Below the pieces are notes generated by a model, which was given only the letters and a program-made list of their open reading frames with translations, ran no database searches and had not been told where the DNA came from. Source: Galaxea fascicularis (Eukaryota; Cnidaria; Anthozoa; Scleractinia; Euphylliidae). Taken from it: a stretch of DNA of 64,000 nucleotides. Location of the stretch: NCBI GenBank assembly GCA_948470475.1, contig OX419339.1:1040001-1104000 (forward strand), read 5' to 3'. Made by a program: the position numbers and the translations under genes. Of the stretch, positions 12,034 through 23,200 are shown in pieces; the first letter of the stretch is position 1, and each line of letters starts with the position of its first letter.

Positions 12034-14859
12034 TCACTTCTCTGGCTCATCCACTCCAGCTTGGTTCATCAGATCACCAATGTTTCTTTCTAGATCATCA
12101 ATCCTGGTGCTCATGTCATCAAGTGAGACTGGTCAAGGACTTAATGTTAGTTGTTGGTCATTGTATATATAATGTTAGGTATCTATAGCTTAAATTATGG
12201 CCTTTGAAGTATAGGTAATAGTTATCTGTCAGCAAATTGTCAATGTAACCTCACCTTTGGCCTACGTTCAAACTGGTAGTAGACACTTCATTGACTAAAG
12301 CTTGCAGAGTAAGCTGCAATATGTTAAAGACTTGCATAGTGTGATGTAAAACTAGTATGCAAAAGGTAAACGCATAATTTCTAAAAACTAGAGATTGTAT
12401 AATTATGATCTGAATCTTGTAAGGAACAAATCACAGCCTCTAATTTCCAGACAGACCCCAATAATGTGAAGAAACTGAAAAATCAACAGTATGCTACCAT
12501 TGACATTTTGAAGAAACATTGTTCTAAGTAACTTACTACACAATCAAATACCTGTCCTTTCAAAACCGATAGAAGTGTGGGGTCTACCTCAAAACATTAT
12601 TCAGCAACAATCAAGGTGAGGCCAAAGAATTTAAGCCCCATTCACACCAACTAAACATGTTTAATTAAACCAGATTTTAAAAAAATTAAAAAACAATAAC
12701 GAAAAACTGAATGCAAGTTTTAACGAGGCATTCAAATGAACTTTAACATGTTCTCTAATTTGAATTAAATTTCCAATCGATAACAGCCAGTAAACAGCTT
12801 TTATGAAGAAATCAGTTTTTAAACCTTGTTTAACAAAACAGCTTTTAAACATGTTTAAGCATTGGTGTGAATGGGGCATAAGTTTTAATTCTTTGTTCAA
12901 GTGCCATCAGAGCTTCTTAAAATCCTAATATAAATGCTGAATTTTCACCTTATTTACTGCACTCAAAATGGCGATCATGGCTGAAAAATTTGATAGTAGG
13001 TCAGCCACATTACCTTGTGGAACAAGATAAGGGAGTTGTTATGATGAAGTTGTCTAAGCAGTAGAAGTAACAAGAAATGTAAACTCTCAGATGTTTACTT
13101 CCCCTTCGAGTAATCCTGTAGTCCAGACCTCTATTTTCATTGGTCCTTACGACCTGTAGCATCCTTTGTTATGAGGGCTAGGGGCATTGTTTGTGTTGTA
13201 TTATCTATTGTTTCATTCTCCAATCGTAGACCGCATCTGGAGAGGTTAATTGAATTGCATGGCTGTTGTGAATAAACAAGATTAGAATGCATCTCAAAGC
13301 TGATACCATGTTTGAGACAATGGGTCTCTCCAAGCAAAGTTCTGAGGACAGGTGGCAAGAGGCTTTTTAGCTAGGGAAAGACTTGACTGGCAGCTAAAAT
13401 ATGACAATGATACCTTAACCATTACTGTCTGCAATGTTTTTTTAACCCTTTAACTCCTAAGGGGTCTCCCTTTGACGAGTAAAATCATCCAGTGTTAGCC
13501 AGAGTAAAATCTTCTGGCATTAGCCAGAGTAAAGTCACTCTTAGGAGGGAAAGGGTTAAGAAACAAGAAATCGTGAGAGCAACAAGAAAGGAAACACTGA
13601 CTGAAGGACAGACATGTCAGATTGAGATGGTAACTGCTAAAAACAGATGCGCTTAAGTCATGTAGGCCTTTTTCATACCATTACAGTTGAACCTCGATTA
13701 TCCGGACTATTCGATTATCCAGACTTTTTTCTCTGGTCCCAATTTTGTCATGAATATTAATTAGTTGTGATCTTGCAAAAAGCCAAATAATTTTTTCAAA
13801 AGACTGTTGAAACAGCATATTATCCTGTGCACTTTTCAAAATTCGCACGTGCAACGAGACAAAGAAATATTATAATGCATTCAGCTGATATATGCATACA
13901 GGCTGTGTAGATTTCACTATTAAAATGATGTTTTCTTTGCTGTATACCTTTTGTTTACATGTCTATCTCATTAATATTCATATTTTTGATTATCCGGACT
14001 CTCAATTATCCTGACTATTTACCGAGGTCCCAACAAGTCCAGATAATCGAGGTTCGACTGTACCACATTTGTACATGAAAGTGAAAAGCAGGTCAATCAA
14101 TTACACTGTATCTATCTGAGTTCCCACATGTATGCAGGGTCCCTAATCCAGTACCTCTTCCACTCCCAAGGCTAATCAATAAGTGTTCTCACAACTAACA
14201 TTATTAGCAATGTATGGCAGACAGCAAAGAGAATTAATATCGAGGTCATGGTGAAAGGTGTAGCAGGCTTTTCATGACAATTTTGAAAGAGAATTCATCA
14301 CATATTATCATTAAATGGCTGGTCATATAAGAAGGATATTTCTTGTGATGATTTGATTTGACATCTGTTGAAACTTGTCTTGCTGTAAATAAAAGAACAA
14401 AACGTTCATGAGTTAGGAAAAACATGTATCGCAATAAACCCTTCGATTAAGTTTAAGCTCGAAAACAAAACGAATGGTTAATACGCAATACTAGCTTCAA
14501 TTCGAACTTACCATTTGCTGCAATAACGTTTGAACCTGTTAAAGGAAAAAAGAGACAAAGAACGAAAGGCAAAGCAGAACAGATTTGTCATTTAACTCTA
14601 AAACGCATAGACAGCTAAACACATGAGTTTTAAGTTTACAATGACAAGATTGATCGGTTGATTTGACGCAGATCGCAAAAGAATTGATCAAGACGGGTTC
14701 TAAAGGATGGAGAGCTTGAAAAAAGGGGATCGCGGAAAGTTTAAAGATGCTAAAGCCCTAAAAACTATGTAGAATGTCGAATGGTACAAATCCAGTCAAA
14801 TCCTGGACGCTCTGGGGGTCGCCTTCGTCGAATTTTACTTTGTTATCCGTGTCCGCCAT
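12034..14859 (-). CDS. HSBP1: Heat shock factor binding protein 1 (HSBP1)
   Basis: HSBP1 is a small all-coiled-coil protein that binds trimeric HSF1 and dampens the heat shock response; it has also been linked to endosomal complex assembly. Four minus-strand exons were read: 14859-14788 (24 codons, ATG in a MADTDNK context), 14535-14512 (a 24-nt micro-exon, VQTLLQQM), 14382-14340 ([14 protein letters not shown]) and 12122-12034, ending EKAGV-like with [13 protein letters not shown] and a stop. All phases agree and give 75 residues, against about 76 in mammals, with near colinear similarity across [18 protein letters not shown] and [13 protein letters not shown]. The first donor (GTACCA) is weak. 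The last intron (14339-12123) begins ATATCCTT and ends CAC, and is U12-type. A pogo/Tigger-like MITE sits inside it. Identification is very secure. Confidence 0.95.
13442..13559. repeat. TTAACCC-type palindromic element
   Basis: Ends TTAACCCTTTAACTCCTAAG and CTTAGGAGGGAAAGGGTTAA are imperfect inverse copies. The middle contains two copies of a GAGTAAAATC(A/T)TC unit. A second, diverged copy in the opposite orientation lies at 55468-55567. It is a short foldback element within the HSBP1 U12 intron. Confidence 0.65.
13684..14060. mobile_element. Pogo/Tigger-like MITE with TA duplication
   Basis: The termini CAGTTGAACCTCGATTATCC and the inverse GATAATCGAGGTTCGACTG are flanked by TA (13682-13683 and 14061-14062). 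Sub-terminal copies of GATTATCCGGACT occur at 13712 and 13988. TIRs starting CAGT(T/C)GAACCTCG are known from Tigger/pogo elements of the Tc1/mariner superfamily. There is no transposase. It is inserted in the HSBP1 U12 intron. Confidence 0.8.
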
Positions 14860-14955
14860 TTTGATGTGTTTGATTGTTGTGTTGAGTCAAGAGACGCCAA
14901 GCGGAAAATTCTAGTCCCAGGCCTTCCTCGCTTATGACAGAATTAAAGATGGCGG
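14860..14955. promoter_or_regulatory. Possible bidirectional promoter HSBP1 / FBXO15-like
   Basis: The HSBP1 start codon (minus, 14859) is only 75 bp from a plus-strand ATG at 14934. That ATG opens a seven-codon frame (MTELKMA) ending at a possible GT donor (14955). The next recognisable plus-strand exon is the F-box exon at about 17259, so the two genes may be divergently transcribed from this short interval. The first-exon assignment is inference: the donor is weak and no TATA box is seen. Confidence 0.35.
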
Positions 14956-15138
14956 TAGATAATGCATTTTAGTACCTCAAGTACACTGTACAAGGAGGAA
15001 TGTCACAGCACCAAAAGCATCTTAGTTCATACTTGAAATCTAAACGGTCAGGTGCATCCACCTCGGAGATCTCAAAAGATCGGTAAGAGATACAGTGAGT
15101 GGAAGGACCTCTCATGTGCGTGCACCCACAACCCAGAA

Positions 15139-15360
15139 AAGGTGATGACAAAACACTGACCCCTAGTCCATGGACAACCCCGATGGACTAACGAAATGGA
15201 CTACCCTAAAATGGACTACCCAGAAAATATAATTTAGAATGAGTGCAAGGAACTGCCATTTACATATACTTATACTGCACTCACCTTGTTTATTTTTCGT
15301 CCGATTCAGCCGCCATCTTCATCTCCATGGACTAGGGGGTCAGTGTTTTGTCCATCACCT
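15139..15360. mobile_element. Foldback MITE, ACTGACCCCTAGTCCATGG arms
   Basis: The left arm ACAAAACACTGACCCCTAGT (15147 onward) is matched by the inverse ACTAGGGGGTCAGTGTTTTG at about 15332-15352, with pairing continuing into CCATGGA. Just inside the left arm is a short tandem of ATGGACTACCC units. No coding capacity. It lies between the HSBP1/FBXO15 promoter interval and the F-box exon. Confidence 0.7.
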
Positions 15361-16060
15361 CCCTTCGATACATTTGTTTTCTTTTTAAGACCTGAGGCAT
15401 ACCCCTGTACTCTTGAGGTTTTCTTTTTGAAAGAAGGGAGGTGATTTTTGATAATATGCTAGACAGATTGGGGTAGGGAGTGAGTGATGGGCGGTCCCTT
15501 CCACTGAACCAAAAAATATTTTGGGGGAACCAAACTTCGTTCCTTGTGAATGGCCCACAAATATTCGGAAATATATGGAAATATTCACGGGGAGCATTCA
15601 CCTGGAAAACCTGGAAAATATTCATGGAACATATTCATAAACATGGAAATATTCCTCACAACCACTCCCTGCAAATAGTCTGTGTTCGGACCTTTACAGC
15701 TGTGACAGCTTGTGGGATGGAAGTTTGTGTCCCTCAGTTGTTTAACCTCTGAGGAATTTTAATATCAAGTATTCGGTTTGATTCTGCATTTGTTCTCAAT
15801 TTGTGAACAGTCGCATGAATTTTTGTTGAAGGGCAAGTGTGGTTGCTTCAAAGCCTTCAACCAAAGTAGCTGGGAAAGCACAAGCTCTCACAAGAAAAAA
15901 AGCCTTGAACTTCAGCAGGTAGATATTTGCTTCCAATTCCCCGCTGAAGATCTTTAAAGATCGTAAAAGATAGTCAAAGATCTTCAAAGATCTTTAAAAA
16001 ACGTGCCAAAGATCTTTCACGATGAAGATCTTTGAAAGATTTGTCAAAGATTTATTTTTT

Positions 16061-16085
16061 ATTGTATTGTATTGTATTGTATTGT
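16061..16085 (+). repeat. (ATTGT)n microsatellite
   Basis: About five perfect copies of the pentamer ATTGT at the start of the retroelement-like segment that interrupts the GATC-rich array. Confidence 0.8.
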
Positions 16086-16183
16086 TTTTTTAAAGTTTTA
16101 TTGTAGTTAAGCTTGATTAGTTTAAATGTGTCCCCCAATTAGTGCTAAGTGGCACTAGAATACACAGACACTATAATAAAGGT

Positions 16184-16206
16184 TATGTATGTATGTATGT
16201 ATGTAT
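16184..16206 (+). repeat. (TATG)n microsatellite tail
   Basis: About six copies of TATG directly follow AATAAAGGT. This fits the simple-repeat tail of a LINE 3' end rather than an independent microsatellite. Confidence 0.75.
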
Positions 16207-17258
16207 CTTTAAAGGTCCTCAAGGATCTTTTCTGGACAATTACACTGTACATCAAAAATCTTCATAAGAATTCTGAAGATCCATGGGGATAATAATCTTT
16301 CAAGGATCTTAAAGGGATCTTAAGGTAGGATCCTAGAAAGATCTAATATCTAGGATCCTCAAGGACTTATCAGATGTTGATAGGATCTTGTCTAGATCCC
16401 TGCTCAAGATCGTGGCAAGATCCTTGAGGATACTGAAATAATATTTAAAGGATCTTACATGAATCTTGCAGGAATTTCTGAAAAGATCTTTACTCAGATC
16501 CTTGAAGATGCTAAGATGCCTGTCGTCCAAAGATCCTTAGTAAACAAGTCTTGAATCTTTATTATGTTATGGAGAAACTAACTGTACATGTAGGAGCCAA
16601 ATTTAAATTACAAGAGATCCAAATATTTAAAGTATCACATATGCCATTATGCAAATTCTACCACAAAACAAAGGGCTGCATGAAAATGTGAAAGACTGGC
16701 AGTAAAAGTACACAACAGTTCACTTTTTGACAGCTTCACTTTCACTATTTTGTCGACAATTTTAAATGTCATGAAGATATTTGAGGATCCTTGAAGACAC
16801 TATAATATTTCACCTAATGTTAATTCATTCAAAAATGAGGAAACACAAAAATACTTCCTTACTTACATGCACTATTGCAGGTACTAAATATTACTATAAA
16901 TTTAAACAGTGCTTCCTATATTTTAAACTTAGGAATGGGTGGGGAGACTTTGAAGGATTTCAGTGCAATTACATTTGCTAAAAGTAGTGTTTGATGATAA
17001 CACATGGTGTTTCATCATAGCTGTAAAACACTGCTAGCAAACTGTACCATTGTGTGCAAGACATTTTGGTGTAATCAGGTGTTCTGCTTAATCAACGTTA
17101 ATTTGTTACTAATTTATGAATACTGGTTCATTATTTCTTGTAATAATTTATTTGATCCTTTGAACTTAGGGAGTGAGACACATAGTGATTATTTTTATTC
17201 ATAGACAAGTACATGTACAATTCCCAATATACTAATAATTATTAATAATAAGTAGTAG

Positions 17259-20200
17259 TTGACAATAAATTACTGGTTGTTATGTACTATTGAAAGACTT
17301 CCAGATGAACTTCTGTTGAAGATATTTAAATACCTAAGTCCCTCAGAATTACTGGTTTGTGCTCAGGTGTGCCAGCAGTGGACCACAATCACTAAAGAAA
17401 GGTTAGATTTCATGTCATAGTAGAAATGTCATACCTTAAATTAAATTATCTAATGTGAAATTAATATTGTTTGGTCTTTCCTTGGTTCAGAGAGTTGACT
17501 ACACTATATAATTTACAGAAACGTCATCGTTTTCAGTTCACTGAGACCATGGCATTACTTAAAATACTTGTCTGATAAACCTCATTATTTGTACTAACTG
17601 TTTTGTATAGCCCCGTTACCTGTTTAATACAAGCTGCATAATTTGTCATGTTACACCTTACTGATCTAATCACTTGTAATTAGAGACTATGACATATCAA
17701 GTGTGTTAATCTAGATCTAGTGCTCAGTCATCAGTAAAACCATTTGTTTATGCCATATTGATATCTGCTTTTTTTTTTCTCATTAAAAGCCCCCAAAATA
17801 GACTTTTGGACTAATAGCTAAAAATGCTATGCTTGTTCAGTGTTCCTACATAAAAGGGAATGCTGATTCAATCTTACTTGACTTGAAGTGCTTTCTCTGT
17901 ATAATGTAAATCACACTGGTCAGCATTGAAACTGCAAGTGTACTAAAATGTAGCACAAATGTGTGCAACATATTTCACTGGCAAGTGTCTTGTCTTCATG
18001 TTTAAATAGCTCACTGTGGAAGCCACTGCTACCAAAACTTCCCAAACAAGTCAGAGATTCTTTAACCTTTGAGGAAACATTAGAGACAGGTTTTGACTGG
18101 AAAAGTGAGATCATACAAAGGTTTGTAATTGTGCATGTAAAATAATTCAAAAGTTTAATCCATCCATTCTTAATAATAAAAGGAATCATATTGTACCAGT
18201 CAGACAAAATTAATAATTATTACTTATTATAAATACAGTGGAACCCCCATTTTATGATATGGTATGGGAACCAGGCTTTTAGCCAGTCATTGGAAACTGG
18301 CTGTCCATGAGGCATGTTTTCCCATAAAAGTACAGTGTATTTATAAGAGATTAAGTGAATTTTCCTTGAATTTCTTCTACAGCCACCTGGCTAAAAGCCT
18401 GATGGGGACAGCAAAATCATATTGTTAAATAATGGGGATTGTAAGCAAACTCCCGATTTAACGACTTAGCAGGAAAGCAACTAATAATATTGTTATATTA
18501 GGATATGGTCAATATTAATTTTTCCAAGTGACACCTGAACGTATGCTACAGGACAAAGGATTATTGTAACTGAATAAAAGTTTGTTTAATTGCTACAATG
18601 TAGGTGTTTGTCACTCTTTTACACCAGGTATATGATATTAATTATACCATTCTAGCAAGCAAAACGTTATGCTTGGGTTGCTAGATTTCCATTGTTATAC
18701 CAGTATGTATGGCACAGAATCCCGCTTTTAGTGTAACTTTTGACAGGACACAGAATGTTGATCATTAAATTGGGAATATTGTCAAATTGATGATCATAAA
18801 GTCAGGGTTCCATTCTAATAATGCTTTGTTGAAAATAGTGTCGTATTAACAAACATAAATCTTACTACTTTTTTAAGTCAACTGCTTTGTTTTGATCACA
18901 ATATGTAGTAATTTAACTGTGGGCAGGTTACATTTCAGTCTATAGATTGTTATTTTCATAAAGAAATCCTTGTGGAGAGTTAAACAAAAATAAAATGAAT
19001 AATCAATAATTTCCCAGTTTCCTGTAAATACATTCCACAGATGTGTAAAGGCAAGAAATAAGGAGATCTTGAGTTTGAAGAAACGGAAAAAGAAGTCACC
19101 ATACACAGGCCTACCAAATGAAGAACCACAGGCTCTTAAACCTCACGTGTATGTTAAACCCAACTTTGCCTTTGATATTCCCTTTTTATTCTTGTTATTT
19201 GCTGTCAGTAATCTTTGTCTAAAATCAATAAAAAGTTAGGGGTATAAGTATCTTATAATTCACTATCACATGAAACAGTCACTGAATACAAATTGGTGTT
19301 TACATCATTTTAAAGAATAGATTTTATTTGGCCATCCATGTGTTCTCACTGATAATGCATGGGTGATGTTAACATGTGATACCATATGAACAAAGAAGTA
19401 TGAGTTATGAGTTTTTTGAAACTGTTTTTTTTTTTTCGAAACTGGTTTTGTTTTATAAGCTGTTTCAAATTAATTTTTCTTTGGTTTAAAATTTTTCAAA
19501 CCATGTGCAAAACATGTACAAATCCAAAATGTGAACACTTTGATTTAATTTTGACATTCCCATTGTGCAGCAACCAATCAGTAGTGACATGAAACCACAA
19601 ACTATTTGCCGTTACTGTTTGTGGTTTAGTTTTCTCACGCATGATTGGCTTTTTACTTGAAACACAATAACATTCCATAAATATTTCTAGTGTTCACAGT
19701 TTTTGGATTTTCACAGTAATTTCCTTTGTCTTTGAGCCATCACTATAATCTGAGACAAAGAAAAAGAGGTGTTCAAGTGGTGAAACAACAGAATAGCCAC
19801 AATTTGAATTTTGTTGTGCTTTGATATTGGGTAAATTTGTCATACATAATAAATTTTGTCAAAATCCATTGTTCCGATGTGAGATTCTCATTGGCTAGTT
19901 TGCAGGAAATTTTCCTGGGTGGCCTTGGTTGAAGTGGTTGTACTGTTTATAATTATATCTACATGACTGTATACATGTACTGACAGTCTAGGTGATGTTA
20001 GATGGAAGCTCTGTGTCACAGATACGTCTGGTAAGGAATACTGGGTAGATGCTGACAGTTCCAAACTCTTTGCTTCGTCACTATGTGTCCGTTGGTACTC
20101 CATTCAGTTGCCATCCCTTTCAAGACTAAAGATGCTTCAGGTTTTTTCTGTTTTACCTGTCTTCTATCGCAGAAACTGGACACCACACACCAATAGGTTA

Positions 20201-23200
20201 GTCTGTTATACTTATAAGTTATTTTAATTTGTGAACACCTCATTGCTGCACAGACAGTGAATTTGTCCAGTGTACACCTTTAGGTGCATTATTCATTTGT
20301 ATCATTGCCAAGGCGTTGCTTTGTTTTGCCCTCCTTTCACTTAGGGGTCCAAAGATAATTAAAGTAACATCATACACATTTCTGTATTGTTTCAAATTCA
20401 AAATTTAGTGCGTGTACAAGATCCCTTATTCTTCAGCAAGACCTGCGACCAAAAGGTAAGCGTCCACTTCCTTCCCAGGAAGTTGTGAGGGTTCTAATTT
20501 GTAATTTTCAATTAAGAAAGAAATAAAGTCAACGCTGGTGGGATTTGCTCTGGGTTGATGACTGATACAAATCGACTGTTTGGCTGTAACCGTGTACTAC
20601 CTCATTCAGAGTCCCTTTAGATTTTGTAGCATTTAAAAAACAAACCATGGGTTTTACAGTAATATAAAGGCCGTTTTTCAAATTTCCACAAAAGCCGCAC
20701 CTAAAAATCTTATAGAGGTACTCCTCACCAACCCCCCCCCCCCATCCCTGTTTCCTACGTCGCGCAGGCGGATACATTCATTTTATGGTGCCGTGATAGT
20801 TAATTATTCCAAGTGAGTGTCGTGCTTGAAGGGCTCCTATTTTGTTGGTAGCATAAGTTGATGCTTGACCATGCTCACCTATAGTAACTTGGCAATTATT
20901 TATTGAAGGTGCTGCTCTGTCAAAAGCCAACGCCTGCATCAGCGCAAGTGATCTCATTACAGCGCATGTCATGTGTCCTTCCATTTTAGCAGCATGCTGG
21001 AGTGTATCTTGGAAAGTAAGTGACCCCCCCGGCTAAGCACAGGCCACCCAACCATCAAGGCAAAGGCTGTTGACTTATACGTAACGGTTGCTATAGTAGA
21101 TGGAAATATAGGCGAAATTGGTGCGCGTTTTTGAGAGTGTTATTATTATAGTATAATCAAGCAAACCGCAAGTGTGTTTCTCTCTTGTGACCGTTTTGAA
21201 AGACACGAAGGTACTTGTTGTAAAGGCGCCCAGTGTCAATACGCGGGTAACTTTGGTGCGAGTGTTCCCATTCTTGTCTAAACTTAGGCGTTTTTTAATC
21301 CGCATAGTGCATCCTCTCATCTTTTTAACCGTCGACTTATCAGAACATACTTTCATTTCGGTATTACGAAGCGTAAGCAACGAGGGCGGCAACGGGAACG
21401 AGAACCGTCCTCTGCAAAACAACAACGCAAAATGACCAAATAATTTCGTGTTTTAGATATAGAACGTGGATGTATGACGGCAAATTTGTTTTTCCTTTCG
21501 CATGGCGGCAAAATCTTATTTCGTTTTCCTTACTTTGACGTCGTTCATAGAAACTTCGTTCCTGGGGAGTTCGCCAGCATTTTCCAAGTTAAACAAATTG
21601 GAATGATAACGAAAGAGTTACAAAAACGAGAAGTTATATTTTTAAATAACGTTCTCGTTGCCGTCGCTGTCGTAGTTGCGTAAGGTCTCTATTAGGGAAT
21701 TTAAGAAACGAGGACGGTAACGGCAACGAGAACGTCATTTAAAAATATAACTTCTCGTTTTTGTAACTCTTTTGCAATCATTCCAATTTGTTAAACTTGG
21801 AAAATGCTGGCGAACTCTCCAGGAACTATCTTAGTATGAACGACGTCAAAAGAATGAAAAAGAAAGAAGATTTTGCCGTCATACGCTCACGTTCTCGAGA
21901 AAACCAAAAATTGGTCATTTCACGTTGTTGTTTTGCAGAGGACGTCAAAGAAATGTACTAAAATGTAAAACGCACGTGCATAGTATTGTTTTTGCTCATT
22001 AAGCCCATTGTTTTGTGGCGTTATCGTTGCCGTCACCGTCCTCGTTTCTTAAATTCCCTATTATATTGTCAGGACGGAGGAGAGCTGGCGTTCCTTACCC
22101 TGTGCCTTCATCAACACAACTTAACAGAGAGAATCCTGTTTGGCTCACATAACAGGTTTGTCCACTTTGTTCACTTTGTTTACGGCTCGTCCTTAACCAT
22201 AACACATCGGACTTTTTATGACTGCTTCTTAACAGTACACTTCAAGTTCGCGTAAACCCACCCAAACCAGACAAGAAAGCCGGAAACATTGTCTTATATA
22301 AAACACAAACTTTTAAAACGCATACTAACAGAGGACATTTTTCTTTCCGTTTTCTTATGTTCACAGGAATGAAACCTTTTGTAACAGTTTGCGGGAAGTG
22401 CAAATTACTTTTGAAAAAATGAATAAGAAAAGAAAGAAAAAAAGAAAGGATTTAACCTTTTGGGAGGTCCGGCGCAAGAGGGAGTTTTCATCCTCGAGTG
22501 GCCTGCTATTAAAATCCTTACCATTTTAAAAAAAATGTTTATGAAGTTTACGAACAACTTCCTGTTTTTCTTTGCTTCTCCTAGAACTTTTGTTGCTCCG
22601 CGTCATCAACCAGTTTCTGACGACATAGACCCAACATATGGTAAGCACGGAACCATGGCGTCAAGTGTGAGTTTCTTAAGGACTGGAAATAAAGCAACCG
22701 AAGACTCACTTCGATCTATTATTTTTTTTTATGTTTTGGCAGGTCTGCATGGTTATTCCGCAACCATAGAACTAAGAAATCATGTAACTACTCTGTGGGG
22801 CCGACAGTATAGAGAGCTCTACCAGCGTAAGTTTAGGGAACTTCAGCAACGACGACGGCAATGGCACCGAGAACGCCACCAAACAATAGGCTTAGTAAGC
22901 AAAAACAATCGCTCTGCACGTGCGTTTTACATTTTGGTACATTTCTTTGCCGTCCTCTACAAAACAACAACGTGAAATGACCAAATTTTGGCAAGTTTTT
23001 CTTTCTTTTGCTTTGCTTTAACACCGTTCACAGTAATTTAGACCCTGGACAGTCCGCCAACATTTTTCATGTTAAACAAATTGAAATAATCGCGAAAAAG
23101 TTACAAAAACGAGAAGTTATATTTTGGAATGACGTTTTCGTTGCCGTCGGTCGCCGTCGTCGTTGCTTAAGTTCCCTAATGTCATAGAATATCAAGGGCG

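Larger units (their letters stand above)
12123..14339 (-). other. U12-type AT-AC spliceosomal intron in HSBP1
   Basis: On the minus strand the intron starts with ATATCCTT (14339-14332), the consensus 5' splice site of AT-AC introns removed by the minor spliceosome. Near the 3' end lies GTCCTTGAC (12140-12132), matching the U12 branch-point consensus TCCTTRAC. The putative branch adenosine at 12133 is 10 nt from the terminal AC at 12124-12123. Splicing here restores the conserved residues R-I-D-D-M (codon AGA, then A joined to TT). No GT-AG alternative gives that reading. Confidence 0.9.
15946..16540. repeat. GATC-rich AAGATCTTTAAAGATC array, with an inserted LINE tail
   Basis: Imperfect units around AAGATCTTTGAAGATC or AGGATCTTGAGGATC recur every 15 to 25 bp through both flanks, giving an exceptional density of GATC. 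The array is interrupted at about 16040-16208 by a segment that starts with (TATTG)n and ends with AATAAAGGTTATG(TATG)n. That resembles the 3' end of a non-LTR retrotransposon inserted into the array. The array lies in the first intron or upstream region of the FBXO15-like gene. Confidence 0.6.

Noticed and set aside
22460..22975. A 171-codon plus-strand open frame
   Set aside because: It runs through two recognised exons of the FBXO15-like gene and the introns between them. The exon borders have good splice signals and phases, and the intronic part has no family similarity.
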